Notes: generated by a model not told the origin, from the letters alone. A DNA stretch of 64,000 nucleotides from Orobanche coerulescens (GCA_033398695.1 JAWKAU010000208.1:65305-129304); one strand, 5' to 3'. Counted from the stretch's first letter, positions 47,585 through 61,051 are shown. Program-made: numbers and translations.

Positions 47585-49429
47585 TGATGAGTCGATTTTT
47601 GATCGTCTCATTCTGTTCTATCGAGTCGCACTTTCATTTGTTTTCGAGTGTTTTTGCCCTTTTTACGCGTGGTATGTTGTGTTTTTGTTTTGAAGGTATC
47701 CGGACGAAGATTGTGGTGAAATATGCGCTTTTATGGCCAATGTTGGAGTTTATGACGATCAAGAGCGCGAACGGGGCCTAAAACGACGAAAGATTTAAGC
47801 AATATCGGTCGAATCTCCTAAATACCAGAATCTCCACTCCGAATTGAGATGTATTCTCCTTTGATATAAATTCCTCGTGAAATCAGCTTCGAAACGGTAT
47901 ATCATATGCTAAAATCCGAGGTGAATTGATACAAGAACGAAGGATCATGCCGAAGAAGACCAAAACCGGACTAGCCGCACTGTGCAACCGGACTAGCCGC
48001 ACTGTGCAACCGGACTAGGCTGCACCGGACTAGGCTGCGACATGCGCTCGGCTGCATCAGGTAACTCGGCCGTGCCATGGGACACGGCCGGTCTCATTCC
48101 AGCAAGAACGGTACTTTCCGGATGAGAAGGACTCGACCGTGCCTTTTGGGACACGGCCGAGTCGCTTCGGCCATTTCGCCTATCCCGCACAAGACAACAC
48201 GGCCGTGCCATGGACACGGCCGAGCCTCTCGGCAGACTACTTTTTGATAATTCAGCATAGCTGACACGGCCGTGTCCCAGGACACGGGCCGTGCCACTTT
48301 TTGGTTCATGTCACTTTCCTTGACATCTTTGCATATTTTAAGCCTTTGTCTTGATTTTTGACTATAAAACAAAGTGGAGTGACCCCTTGAGAGATGTACT
48401 TGTCTTGTGAAGAAGATATTTTGTGGAAAAACACAAGATTAGGGGAGGAAAACACCAAAAGAGTGGGAAAGAAAGAGATTTTCATCATCTTCCTTGTGTG
48501 TTCTTGGAGTGAGAAAAATACTTGAGTGAGATATAATAATTCCTTGTATAAATTTGTTGTGAGTTCTTGTAAGAAGATCATCAAACCTTCATCGGGAATT
48601 CGATTTCGGCATTTACAAGGGAAGTTTTTACCATGTTTTGTTCTTCAATTTCCATTATTATTGTTGAATTAATCATGTGTGGCTAAACACTTCATATGGG
48701 TTTTTAGATATAGCCACACACATGTTTTTGATTGTTAGTTCCTTTTGATTTTCCGGATAAAGTTTGGGATTATTCCTCTTGTTCGTTCTTCGTTTAAGAA
48801 CTTTTGAATTAGATCATCAAACCTTTTTCATTGTTGTTATTATTATTCGAATCGAGGGTTTTTATCGGTGTTCGCCATCAAACGACCGAAAGAAACGATT
48901 GTGAATGTTCTCGGGCTTTTTCGCGATCTTTTAACGATTTACCTCATCAAAAGTAGTCGGTTAATTGATTGTTAGCTAGGTTTCGTCCCCATCAAAAGAG
49001 TATCCCTTAATTTTCGTTGAGAACAATCGTGATTTTAGAATTTCCGCCATCAAACGGATTTCTTTTAATCGTGAGCAATCGATAATTCCTAACCTTATTT
49101 ATTTGAGTATCGGAACTAATAATTGATTACATGTGTGTCGGTGACTCTAAATTCCCATATTAATCTCATTATTGTTATCTCTCATTTATCCGACCATCAA
49201 ATTGGTGTTGCTATCACTTAGTTCAATTTAAATTTTGTGCATTATAATTGCAATCATAATCAACGAATGATGTATTTTAATTTAATTTACTTTTGTTCAT
49301 TCGACTATTTGCCGAACATCATCGAATTTTAAACCGTTTCCAATTCCTCGTGAGATCGACCTCGGAGTTACTTGCCGCTCCTTGCAAGAGCGATTCGTAC
49401 ACTTGCGAGAATTTAATTTGAATCCATCA
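47585..49429 (+). repeat. LTR 1 of the gag-only array
   Basis: 1,845 bp, TGATGAGTCG ... AATCCATCA. It contains GGACACGGCCGTG-type palindromes at about 48065-48300. Confidence 0.95.
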
Positions 49430-49431
49430 AG

Positions 49432-49452
49432 TTTTTGGCGCCGTTCGGGAAT
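49432..49452 (+). other. Primer binding site 1, tRNA-Asp type (damaged)
   Basis: TTTTTGGCGCCGTTCGGGAA, compared with TGGCGCCGTTGCCGGGGAA in the second unit, complementary to the 3' end of plant tRNA-Asp. Three or four bases are missing here. Confidence 0.8.
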
Positions 49453-49565
49453 TGGCGTTTGATTTTTGATCTTGTTTTAATAATAGTTGAATTGTTTTTC
49501 TTGATTATTTTTCCGTTTTCATTATTTTCGATAAAGTCTAAAAATTCGCTCTAATTTCTCTTGTT

Positions 49566-51892
49566 TATGCTTGGTAGGAGATCGTTGGGAAACCCGATTC
49601 TTCCACCCATAGATGAGGTTCAAAGAATTAGAGCACCAAAATAATAGCGCAATCATCAATGGCAAGCAGCGAGAATAACCTGGATCTTGAAGAGCACCAA
49701 TTGCTTGAGAGGGAAAACATTCGTCAACCAAGATTTCCGAGATATGATAATGTTGGGCGCAATCAAGGGATGCCCGAAGCTCAACAAGGGAGATACTTCT
49801 ATCCGAGACAACCACCCGTTGGAGTGCAATATGGAGCGAATTATTATCCCGGACCTCGATATGGGATGGAGGCGAACTATAACATGCCGCAACAACCTCG
49901 GTCGAACATCTTATGAGGGACTATGCAAAGCCCGTAGTGAACACCGCCATTTCATGCATCCAATTAGCACCGCCGCAAGGAACTACCACATAAGCGGATT
50001 TCACATCGAGCAATTGCCCTCATTTCACGGATTAGCACGAGAGGATCCGTTATCATTCATTCGAGATTTCTATGTGGCGATTGATAACTTCCCATTGAAC
50101 GGGTTGAGCGAGGATCAACTACGAATGAAGTGTTTCCCTAATACACTCAAGGACGGGGCGAAACAATGGTTGATGACTTTGGCGCCCGGATCGTTAAGAA
50201 CATGGGATGAAGTTTACGACAAATTCATTACCAAGTACTTCTCTCATTCGAAGACTACACAATTGAGAGCCCAAATATCAACATTCGGACAACAAGAAGG
50301 AGAGGCATTTCATGAAGCATGGGACCGATTCAAGATGCTCCTCATTCAATGCCCACACCATCACTATCCGCTTCAACTACTCAATCAATTCTTCTATGAC
50401 GGATTGACTCAATATTGCCAAGGAGCGGTGGATAACGCCACGGTGGTTCGTTTTGGGGGTTAACGGAGAGACAAGCTTATGACGTATTTGAATTATTGGG
50501 GGCTAATTCTCAACAAAAAATTGTGCGTGTTCATAGAGGAGTTGTGAACCAAGTAAGCGAGAAGGACGAGATGCAATCTAAAATCGATGAGTTAATGAAG
50601 GAACTAAGACAACTCAAGATTCAAAATAAATCTTCGAGCTCACGAGTTTGCGAAATTTGTTGGGGACCCGGACATCATGCTAATTCTTGCCCTTATATTT
50701 TTCCGGGAGGACAAACCGAACAAGTTAATTGGGCTATGGGACAAAGCACGGGAAGGCCCGAGTGGGAGGAGAGGAGGAATAATTATGGCGGAAACGCAAG
50801 AAATGCACCTCTCCCAAATACTTATCACCTGATGGCATACGACGCAAATGTCCAAACTCAATACAACGGAGGAAACCGAGCCCAACAACCAACGCGAAGT
50901 GAACCACCTCCACAACAAAGGGACTCTCTTGAGGAGAGTATTGCGGCATTCATTAAGGAGGGCAAGGAAAACCGAGAGGAGAACAATAAAAGGTTTGAAT
51001 CTTTAGAAGTTTCGATGAAGAAAATGGAGATTCAAATTGGGCAACTTGCTACCGAGGCATGCAAACAAGAAACGGGTAAACTACCAAGTGAACCCGAGCA
51101 AGTTCAAGCTATTACCACCATCCGAAGTGGTAAAGTGATAAATAAAGAGATAATTTCCGCTGCGAAAGAGAAGGGCGGTGAGAAAGAAGAATTGCCGAGT
51201 CAATCGGAGAAATCTATGGTGATTGAAGAGGATGAGTCGAACGATGAAGAAATCCGAGTAACTGCTACCCAATCTTGCGAGACTCAAATTCCTTGGGACA
51301 AATCTAAAGATCCAATCGAGAAGCCAATTGAAGAGAATAAGAGCAAACCACCAACTCAATGCATCAAAAGGAGGACCTAGAAAGCTTTGATATGGAAGTC
51401 CTTTTCGTGGAGAAAGAAGTTCCCGTTGTGAACTTAGGAGCGAGTATTAATTTAACACAAAAATCAATATACTCGCCACTAGATTTGGGGAAGGTGATAG
51501 CCCCGATGGATTTTGTGATACCAAACATAGAAGAAACATCACCAACAAAAATCACGTCACTTACGATGATACTGAAAATTGAAATGGTGACAAAAGCGCT
51601 CACAATGGAAATCCATGGAACCACTCTCCACATCCTTACAAAGGAAAACGAGCGAAAAATGACGAGCTATATGGTTGGACCTATCACATTTCCATTTAAT
51701 CCGGATAGAAGAACCCGAAGAAGTCGAGCTAAAGACTATAAAAAAGCGCTGCTTGGGAGGCAACCCAAGGGAGTTTTAATTTTTATCGCTTTTATTATTA
51801 TTATTATTGCATTAATTTTGTTTTTGTCTATGGCGTGTGTAGGTAATCTAATAAAGGAGGTATTTATGGGAGGAAGAATCCTAGCTTATTGA
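49566..51892 (+). pseudogene. Gag with protease remnant and pol tail, unit 1
   Basis: The capsid region is in frame at 49960-50463 (FHIEQLPSFHGLAREDPLSF, DGAKQWLMTLAPGSLRTWDE, YDGLTQYCQGAVDNA). After a shift, 50496-51380 carries an intact zinc knuckle 'CEICWGPGHHANSC' and the linker 'VQAITTIRSGKVINKE'. The last frame (51359-51892) has 'VNLGASINLTQKSIY', a protease-like site where the catalytic Asp is Asn, then 'KKALLGRQPKG', a pol C-terminal tail. RT, RNase H and integrase are absent. Three frame changes break the protein. Confidence 0.88.
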
Positions 51893-53395
51893 AAGTTGAG
51901 ACCCGAGCACAAAGGATGGTGCCGCGATCAAAACCACACTTCTTAATCAGGTAGTTTTATTTTCTTTCTTTTTAATTTGTATTTTCGCATTTTCCCGACT
52001 TAATCTTTCTCGCAGGGATAAGCAAAGGTTTAGGTTTGGGGGGGGGTGCAACTTCTTTGATTTTTATTTGTTTTTAGTTTGCGTGATGTTTGTTTCCTTT
52101 CTTTATTTTTTTTTCTTGCGTGATGTCGTAGTTGGATTGCAATAACCTTGTTAACTGTTGGGTATATGGATGATTAATCGTGTTTGTGTTTGGCTCGTAG
52201 AGTTTAATAAATCTAATTGTTTGCTTGACCTTGCGTGTGAATGTATAGTTTTTGGTTACTTGATTTGACGTGTAAGGAATGAGTATGGTAGTCCAAAAGT
52301 GTGAGTCCTTGTGCCTAATTAAACCGCTCACTTTTAGCGGTGAAATTCTTTCATGAGTGATTTCTCTTCTTGTGGATTGTATTCTTTAGAACTTGCATGA
52401 TTCTCGTCGGATGACGTGTTGATATTTACATACACGAGGAATGATTAGGGTGCCCATTTTTGTCTTGAACCTACTTATCTAAAAATATCTACCAATTCAT
52501 ATCAATATCCTTTGCTAGCCTCGTTGAGCCTTTAGCCGTAATTTTGTTCGAAAAACCCGCATCTTATTGCTCCATATCCAAAATCCATAACTTACCCAAG
52601 TATTGGTCCACGTAAGAGCATGAGAGGGTATATTTGAAAAACGAAGGTGTGCAAAGTTTGTGGTGTATAGAGGCAAAAATCTTCTCTCCCGTTCCCCTGA
52701 AAATAATAAGCCCCATCCTAATAATAATAGTGGGATAGAAAAAAAAAATAGGGGAGGAGAGGAGTGAGCCTGAGAAAAACAAAAGGGAAGTCGTTGGGTT
52801 GTGAGAAATAGGCCAATATCATAAGAATTACACTTAACAAGGCCTAGAAAAAAAAAAGAGGGAGATATATATACGGGAGAATTGAAGTAGAATGATCGAT
52901 CTTGCTTTGAGTTTTTATTTCATATATATGAGGATCGTATATGCTCTACTTGGACTGAACTTGTAACTACTAGCCAAATTTTCCCAACCTGAGCCACACA
53001 TTCTAACCAAAAGTAAAACCACATGACTCATGTTTTGTGAATATTGATGCGTTTGATGAAGAGAAGAAGTGCAAGCATATAGTAGAACTTTCCATTTGAA
53101 TCGAGTTGAGCGTATTGACCTATCTAAACACTTGAGAGATGAGTGAATCGATATAATTCAGTGAGGGACTATTAAGACTTGTTTTCTTTCATGTTCGATC
53201 TAGTGCCATTGCTTTCCACTCATTTGTGAGTTTAGGCTTCCATGATGAATTACGAGACTTTACGATACTTTTACATTCTCGGTTGATTGTATGTATACCC
53301 GATGATTAACTTGATTATTCAATCCTTCTCGTTTATTTGTCGTGTGTTTTATTTCTTTTTGCTTGAGGGCAAGCAAAGTTTAGGTTTGGGGCATT
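51893..53395 (+). other. Non-coding 3' part of unit 1 with two polypurine-type motifs
   Basis: It starts and ends with similar motifs: 'caaaggtttaggtttggggg' near 52024-52045 and 'caaagtttaggtttggggca' at 53374-53393, the latter directly before LTR 2. No protein is encoded in the 1.4 kb between. In full-length Athila elements this space often holds an env-like ORF. Confidence 0.7.
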
Positions 53396-55237
53396 TGATG
53401 AGTCGATTTTGATCGTCTCATTCATTCTATCGAGTCGCACTTTCATTTGTTTTCGAGTGTTTTTGCCCTTTTACGCGTGGTATGTTGTGTTTTTGTTTTG
53501 AAGGTATCCGGACGAAGATTGTGGTGAAATATGCGCTTTTATGGCCAATGTTGGAGTTTATGACGATCAAGAGCGCGAACGGGCCTAAAACGACGAAAGA
53601 TTTAAGCAATATCGGTCGAATCTCCTAAATACCAGAATCTCCACTCCGAATTGAGATGTATTCTCCTTTGATATAAATTCCTCGTGAAATCAGCTTCGAA
53701 ACGGTATATCATATGCTAAAATCCGAGGTGAATTGATACAAGAACGAAGGATCATGCCAAGAAGACCAAAACCGGACTAGCCGCACTGTGCAACCGACTA
53801 GCCGCACTGTGCAACCGGACTAGGTGCACCGGACTAGGCTGCGACATGCGCTCGTGCATCAGGGTAACTCGGCCGTGCCATGGGACACGGCCGGGTCTCA
53901 TTCCAGCAAGAACGGTACTTTCCGGATGAGAAGGACTCGACCGTGCCTTTTGGGACACGGCCGAGTCGCTTTCGCCATTTCGCCTATCCCGCACAGTACA
54001 ACACGGCCGTGCCATGGGACACGGCCGAGCCTCTCGGCAGACTACTTTTTGATAATTCAGCTTGCACATGACACGGCCGTGTCCCAGACACGGCCGTGCC
54101 ACTTTTGGTTCATGTCACTTTCCTTGACATCTTTGCATATTTTAAGCCTTTGTCTTGATTTTTTGGCTATAAAACAAAGTGGAGTGACCCCTTGAGAGAT
54201 GTACTTGTCTTGTGAAGAAGATATTTTGTGGAAAAACACAAGATTAGGGAGGAAAACACCAAAAGAGTGGGAAAGAAAGAGATTTTCATCATCTTCCTTG
54301 TGTGTTCTTGGAGTGAGAAAAATACTTGAGTGAGATATAATAATTCCTTGTATAAATTTGTTGTGAGTTCTTGTAAGAAGATCATCAAACCTTCATCGGG
54401 AATTCGATTTCGGCATTTACAAGGGAAGTTTTTACCATGTTTTGTTCTTCAATTTCCATTATTATTGTTGAATTAATCATGTGTGGCTAAACACTTCATA
54501 TGGGTTTTTAGATATAGCCACACACATGTTTTTGATTGTTAGTTCCTTTTGATTTTCCGGATAAAGTTTGGGATTATTCCTCTTGTTCGTTCTTCGTTTA
54601 AGAACTTTTGAATTAGATCATCAAACCTTTTTCATTGTTGTTATTATTATTCGAATCGAGGGTTTTTATCGGTGTTCGCCATCAAACGACCCGAAAGAAA
54701 CGATTGTGAATGTTCTCGGGCTTTTTCGCGCGATCTTTTAACGATTTACCTCATCAAAAGTAGTCGGTTAATTGATTGTTAGCTAGGGTTTCGTCCCCAT
54801 CAAAAGAGTATCCCTTAATTTTCGTTGAGAACAATCGTGATTTTAGAATTTCCGCCATCAAACGGATTTCTTTTAATCGTGAGCAATCGATAATTCCTAA
54901 CCTTATTTATTTGAGTATCGGAACTAATAATTGATTACATGTGTGTCGGTGACTCTAAATTCCCATATTAATCTCATTATTGTTATCTCTCATTTATCCG
55001 ACCATCAAATTGGTGTTGCTATCACTTAGTTCAATTTAAATTTTGTGCATTATAATTGCAATCATAATCAACGAATGATGTATTTTAATTTAATTTACTT
55101 TTGTTCATTCGACTATTTGCCGAACATCATCGAATTTTAAACCGTTTCCAATTCCTCGTGAGATCGACCTCGGAGTTACTTGCCGCTCACTGCAAGAGCG
55201 ATTCGTACACTTGCGAGAATTTAATTTGAATCCATCA
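53396..55237 (+). repeat. LTR 2 (central) of the gag-only array
   Basis: 1,842 bp, TGATGAGTCG ... AATCCATCA. It serves as 3' LTR of unit 1 and 5' LTR of unit 2. No target duplication lies beside it. Confidence 0.95.
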
Positions 55238-55241
55238 AGTT

Positions 55242-55262
55242 TTTGGCGCCGTTGCCGGGGAA
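55242..55262 (+). other. Primer binding site 2, tRNA-Asp type
   Basis: TTTTGGCGCCGTTGCCGGGG follows the central LTR. TGGCGCCGTTGCCGGGG is complementary to the 3' end of tRNA-Asp. Confidence 0.9.
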
Positions 55263-55371
55263 TTGGCGTTTGATTTTTGATCTTGTTTTAATAATAGTTG
55301 AATTGTTTTTCTTGATTATTTTTCCGTTTTCATTATTTTCGATAAAGTCTAAAAATTCGCTCTAATTTCTC

Positions 55372-57697
55372 TTGTTTATGCTTGGTAGGAGATCGTTGGG
55401 AAACCCGATTCTTCCACCCATAGATGAGGTTCAAAGAATTAGAGCACCAAAAATAATAGCGCAATCATCAATGGCAAACGACGAGAATAACCCAGATCTT
55501 GAAGAGCACCAATTGCTTGAGAGGGAAAACATTCGTCAACCAAGATTTCCGAGATATGATAATGTTGGGCGCAATCAAGGGATGCCCGAAGCTCAACAAG
55601 GGAGATACTTCTATCCGAGACAACCACCCGTTGGAGTGCAATATGGAGCGAATTATTATCCCGGACCTCGATATGGGATGGAGGCGAACTATAACATGCC
55701 GCAACAACCTCCGGTCGAACATCTTATGAGGGACTATGCAAAGCCCGTAGTTAACACCGCCATTTCATGCATCCAATTAGCACCGGCCGCAAGGAACTAC
55801 CACATAAGCGGATTTCACATCGAGCAATTGCCCTCATTTCACGGATTAGCACGAGAGGATCCGTTATCATTCATTCGAGATTTCTATGTGGCGATTGATA
55901 ACTTCCCATTGAACGGGTTGAGCGAGGATCAACTACGAATGAAGTGTTTCCCTAATACACTCAAGGACGGGGCGAAACAATGGTTGATGACTTTGGCGCC
56001 CGGATCGTTAAGAACATGGGATGAAGTTTACGACAAATTCATTACCAAGTACTTCTCTCATTCGAAGACTACACAATTGAGAGCCCAAATATCAACATTC
56101 GGACAACAAGAAGGAGAGGCATTTCATGAAGCATGGGACCGATTCAAGATGCTCCTCATTCAATGCCCACACCATCACTATCCGCTTCAACTACTCAATC
56201 AATTCTTCTATGACGGATTGACTCAATATTGCCAAGGAGCGGTGGATAACGCCGCCGGTGGTTCGTTTTGGGGGTTAACGGAGAGACAAGCTTATGACGT
56301 ATTTGAATTATTGGGGGCTAATTCTCAACAAAAAATTGTGCGTGTTCATAGAGGAGTTGTGAACCAAGTAAGCGAGAAGGACGAGATGCAATCTAAAATC
56401 GATGAGTTAATGAAGGAACTAAGACAACTCAAGATTCAAAATAAATCTTCGAGCTCACGAGTTTGCGAAATTTGTTGGGGACCGGACATCATGCTAATTC
56501 TTGCCCTTATATTTTTAGGAGGACAAACCGAACAAGTTAATTGGGCTATGGGACAAAGCAGGAAGGCCCGAGTGGGAGGAGAGGAGGAATAATTATGGCG
56601 AACGCAAGAAATGCACCTCTCCCAAATACTTATCACACGATGGCATACGACGCAAATGTCCAAACTCAATACAACGGAGGAAACCGAGCCCAACAACCAA
56701 CGCGAAGTGAACCACCTCCACAACAAAGGGACTCTCTTGAGGAGAGTATTGCGGCATTCATTAAGGAGGGCAAGGAAAACCGAGAGGAGAACAATAAAAG
56801 GTTTGAATCTTTAGAAGTTTCGATGAAGAAAATGGAGATTCAAATTGGGCAACTTGCTACCGAGGCATGCAAACAAGAAACGGGTAAACTACCAAGTGAA
56901 CCCGAGCAAGTTCAAGCTATTACCACCATCCGAAGTGGTAAAGTGATAAATAAAGAGATAATTTCCGAAGCGAAAGAGAAGGGCGGTGAGAAAGAAGAAT
57001 TGCCGAGTCAATCGGAGAAATCTATGGTGATTGAAGAGGATGAGTCGAACGATGAAGAAATCCGAGTAACTGCTACCCAATCTTGCGAGACTCAAATTCC
57101 TTGGGACAAATCTAAAGATCCAATCGAGAAGCCAATTGAAGAGAATAAGAGCAAACCAGTCAACTCAATGCATCAAAAGGAGGACCTAGAAAGCTTTGAT
57201 ATGGAAGTCCTTTTCGTGGAGAAAGAAGTTCCCGTTGTGAACTTAGGAGCGAGTATTAATTTAACACAAAAATCAATATACTCGCCACTAGATTTGGGGA
57301 AGGTGATAGCCCGATGGTTTTTGTGATAACAAACATAGAAGTATCATCACCAACAAAAATCACGTCACTTACGATGATACGAAAATTGAAATGGTGACAA
57401 AAGCGCTCACAATGGAAATCCATGGAACCACTCTCCACATCCTTACAAAGGAAAACGAGCGAAAAATGACGAGCTATATGGTTGGACCTATCACATTTCC
57501 ATTTAATCCGGATAGAAGAACCCGAAGAAGTCGAGCTAAAGACTATAAAAAGCGCGCTTGGGAGGCAACCCAAGGGAGTTTTAATTTTTATCGCTTTTAT
57601 TATTATTATTATTGCATTAATTTTGTTTTTGTCTATGGCGTGTGTAGGTAATCTAATAAAGGAGGTATTTATGGGAGGAAGAATCCCAGCTTATTGA
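55372..57697 (+). pseudogene. Gag with protease remnant and pol tail, unit 2
   Basis: The first frame is longer than in unit 1 (55372-56592, 406 codons), covering 'LGRRSLGNPILPPIDEVQRI', the whole capsid region and the first half of the zinc knuckle (CEICWGP), where a small deletion shifts the frame. 56541-57326 continues with the coiled-coil-like linker (ENNKRFESLEVSMKKMEIQI) and 'VNLGASINLTQKSIY', again with Asn at the protease site. The pol tail is split between frames near 57540. The breaks differ from those in unit 1, so they arose independently or are sequencing errors. Confidence 0.88.
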
Positions 57698-59201
57698 AAG
57701 TTGAGACCCGAGCACAAAGGATGGTGCCTCGCGATCAAAACCACACTTCTTAATCCGGTAGTTTTATTTTCTTTCTTTTTAATTTGTATTTTCGCATTTT
57801 TCTGACTTAATCTTTCGCTTGGGGATAAGCAAAGGTTTAGGTTTGGGGGGGGTGCAACTTCTTTGATTTTTATTTGTTTTTAGTTTGCGTGATGTTTGTT
57901 TCCTTTCTTTATTTTTTTTTCTTGCGTGATGTCGTAGTTGGATTGCAATAACCTTGTTAACTGTTGGGTATATGGATGATTAATCGTGTTTGTGTTTGGC
58001 TCGTAGAGTTTAATAAATCTAATTGTTTGCTTGACCTTGCGTGTGAATGTATAGTTTTTGGTTACTTGATTTGACGTGTAAGGAATGAGTATGGTAGTCC
58101 AAAAGCCGTGAGTCCTTGTGCCTAATTAAACCGTTCACTTTTAGCGGTGAAATTCTTTCATGAGTGATTTCTCTTCTTGTGGATTGTATTCTTTAGAACT
58201 TGCATGATTCTGTCGGATGACGTGTTGATATTTACATACACGAGGAATGATTAGGGCTGCCCATTTTTTGTCTTGAACCTACTTATCTAAAAATATCTAC
58301 CAATTCATATCAATATCCTTTGCTAGCCTCGTTGAGCCTTTAGCCGTAATTTTGTTCGAAAAACCCGCATCTTATTGCTCCATATCCAAAATCCATAACT
58401 TACCCAAGTATTGGTCCACGTAAGAGCATGAGAGGGTATATTTGAAAACGAAGGTGTGCAAAGTTTGTGGTGTATAGAGGCAAAAATCTTCTCTCCGTTC
58501 CTCGAAAATAATAAGCCCCATCCTAATAATAATAGTTGGATAGAAAAAAAATAGGGGAGGAGAGGAGTGAGCCTGAGAAAAACAAAAGGGAAGTCGTTGG
58601 GTTGTGAGAAATAGGCCAATATCATAAGAATTACACTTAACAAGGCCTAGAAAAAAAAAGAGGGAGATATATATACGGGAGAATTGAAGTAGAATGATCG
58701 ATCTTGCTTTGAGTTTTTATTTCATATATATGAGGATCGTATATGCTCTACTTGGGTGAACTTGTAACTACTAGCCAAATTTTCCCAACTTTGAGCCACA
58801 ACCTGTTACAACCAAAAGTAAAACCACATGACTCATGTTTTGTGAATATTGATGCGTTTGATGAAGAGAAGAAGTGCAAGCATATAGTAGAACTTTCCAT
58901 TTGAATCGAGTTGAGCGTATTGACCTATCTAAACACTTGAGAGATGAGTGAATCGATATAATTCAGTGAGGGACTATTAAGACTTGTTTTCTTTCATGTT
59001 CGATCTAGTGCCATTGCTTTCCACTCATTTGTGAGTTTAGGCTTCCATGATGAATTACGAGACTTTACGATACTTTTACATTCTCGGTTGATTGTATGTA
59101 TACCCGATGATTAACTTGATTATTCAATCCTTCTCGTTTATTTGTCGTGTGTTTTATTTCTTTTTGCTTGAGGGCAAGCAAAGTTTAGGTTTGGGGGCAT
59201 T
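57698..59201 (+). other. Non-coding 3' part of unit 2
   Basis: Same content as 51893-53395, with polypurine-type motifs near 57830-57852 and at 59176-59200, the latter next to LTR 3. Confidence 0.7.
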
Positions 59202-61046
59202 TGATGAGTCGATTTTTGATCGTCTCATTCATTCTATCAGTCGCACTTTCATTTGTTTTCGAGTGTTTTTGCCCTTTTTACGCGTGGTATGTTGTGTTTT
59301 TGTTTTGAAGGTATCCGACGAAGATTGTGGTGAAATATGCGCTTTTATGGCCAATGTTGGAGTTTATGACGATCAAGAGCGCGAACGGGGCCTAAAACGA
59401 CGAAAGATTTAAGCAATATCGGTCGAATCTCCTAAATACCAGAATCTCCACTCCGAATTGAGATGTATTCTCCTTTGATATAAATTCCTCGTGAAATCAG
59501 CTTCGAAACGGTATATCATATGCTAAAATCCGAGGTGAATTGATACAAGAACGAAGGATCATGCCGAAGAAGACCAAAACCGGACTAGCCGCACTGCAAT
59601 CGGACTAGCCGCACTGTGCAACCGGACTAGGCTGCACCGGACTAGGCTGCGACATGCGCTCGGCTGCATCAGGTAACTCGGCCGTGCCATGGGACACGGC
59701 CGGGTCTCATTCCAGCAAGAACGGTACTTTCCGGATGAGAAGGACTCGACCGTGCCTTTTGGGACACGGCCGAGTCGCGGTCGGCCATTTACCCTATCCC
59801 GCACCGGACAACACGGCCGTGCCATGGGACACAGCCGAGCCTCTCGACAGACTACTTTTTGATAATTCTTGATACTTGACTGCCGTGTCCCAGGACACGG
59901 GCCGTGCCACTTTTTGGTTCATGTCACTTTCCTTGACATCTTTGCATATTTTAAGCCTTTGTCTTGATTTTTTGGCTATAAAACAAAGTGGAGTGACCCC
60001 TTGAGAGATGTACTTGTCTTGTGAAGAAGATATTTTGTGGAAAAACACAAGATTAGGGGAGGAAAACACCAAAAGAGTGGGAAAGAAAGAGATTTTCATC
60101 ATCTTCCTTGTGTGTTCTTGGAGTGAGAAAAATACTTGAGTGAGATATAATAATTCCTTGTATAAATTTGTTGTGAGTTCTTGTAAGAAGATCATCAAAC
60201 CTTCATCGGGAATTCGATTTCGGCATTTACAAGGGAAGTTTTTACCATGTTTTGTTCTTCAATTTCCATTATTATTGTTGAATTAATCATGTGTGGCTAA
60301 ACACTTCATATGGGTTTTTAGATATAGCCACACACATGTTTTTGATTGTTAGTTCCTTTTGATTTTCCGGATAAAGTTTGGGATTATTCCTCTTGTTCGT
60401 TCTTCGTTTAAGAACTTTTGAATTAGATCATCAAACCTTTTTCATTGTTGTTATTATTATTCGAATCGAGGGTTTTTATCGGTGTTCGCCATCAAACGAC
60501 CGAAAGAAAGCGATTGTGAATGTTCTCGGGCTTTTAGCGCGATCTTTTAACGATTTACCTCATCAAAAGTAGTCGGTTAATTGATTGTTAGCTAGGGTTT
60601 CGTCCCCATCAAAAGAGTATCCCTTAATTTTCGTTGAGAACAATCGTGATTTTAGAATTTCCGCCATCAAACGGATTTCTTTTAATCGTGAGCAATCGAT
60701 AATTCCTAACCTTATTTATTTGAGTATCGGAACTAATAATTGATTACATGTGTGTCGGTGACTCTAAATTCCCATATTAATCTCATTATTGTTATCTCTC
60801 ATTTATCCGACCATCAAATTGGTGTTGCTATCACTTAGTTCAATTTAAATTTTGTGCATTATAATTGCAATCATAATCAACGAATGATGTATTTTAATTT
60901 AATTTACTTTTGTTCATTCGACTATTTGCCGAACATCATCGAATTTTAAACCGTTTCCAATTCCTCGTGAGATCGACCTCGGAGTTACTTGCCGCTCACT
61001 GCAAGAGCGATTCGTACACTTGCGAGAATTTAATTTGAATCCATCA
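59202..61046 (+). repeat. LTR 3 of the gag-only array
   Basis: 1,845 bp, TGATGAGTCG ... AATCCATCA, followed by the GCCAT target duplication. Palindrome cluster at about 59680-59915. Confidence 0.95.
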
Positions 61047-61051
61047 GCCAT

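Larger units (their letters stand above)
47585..61046 (+). mobile_element. Tandem gag-only Athila-like retrotransposon: LTR-int-LTR-int-LTR, TSD GCCAT
   Basis: Three nearly identical LTRs (47585-49429, 53396-55237, 59202-61046) alternate with two nearly identical interiors of about 3.96 kb. A single 5-bp duplication GCCAT flanks the whole (47580-47584 and 61047-61051). Primer sites match tRNA-Asp. The gag type and polypurine style indicate the Athila lineage. Neither interior encodes RT, RNase H or integrase, so the unit depends on enzymes from elsewhere. Confidence 0.95.

Noticed and set aside
47311..47781. 156-codon frame taken as one protein
   Set aside because: Its first part is the MULE exon. 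From 47585 on it reads through the retrotransposon LTR, so the C-terminal 60 residues are not genuine.
48065..48300. Frames in the GC-rich LTR blocks (also 53752-54102 and 59559-59825) as Arg/Pro-rich proteins
   Set aside because: They are translations of repeated ACACGGCCGTG words in LTRs. Frame and text change between the three LTR copies.
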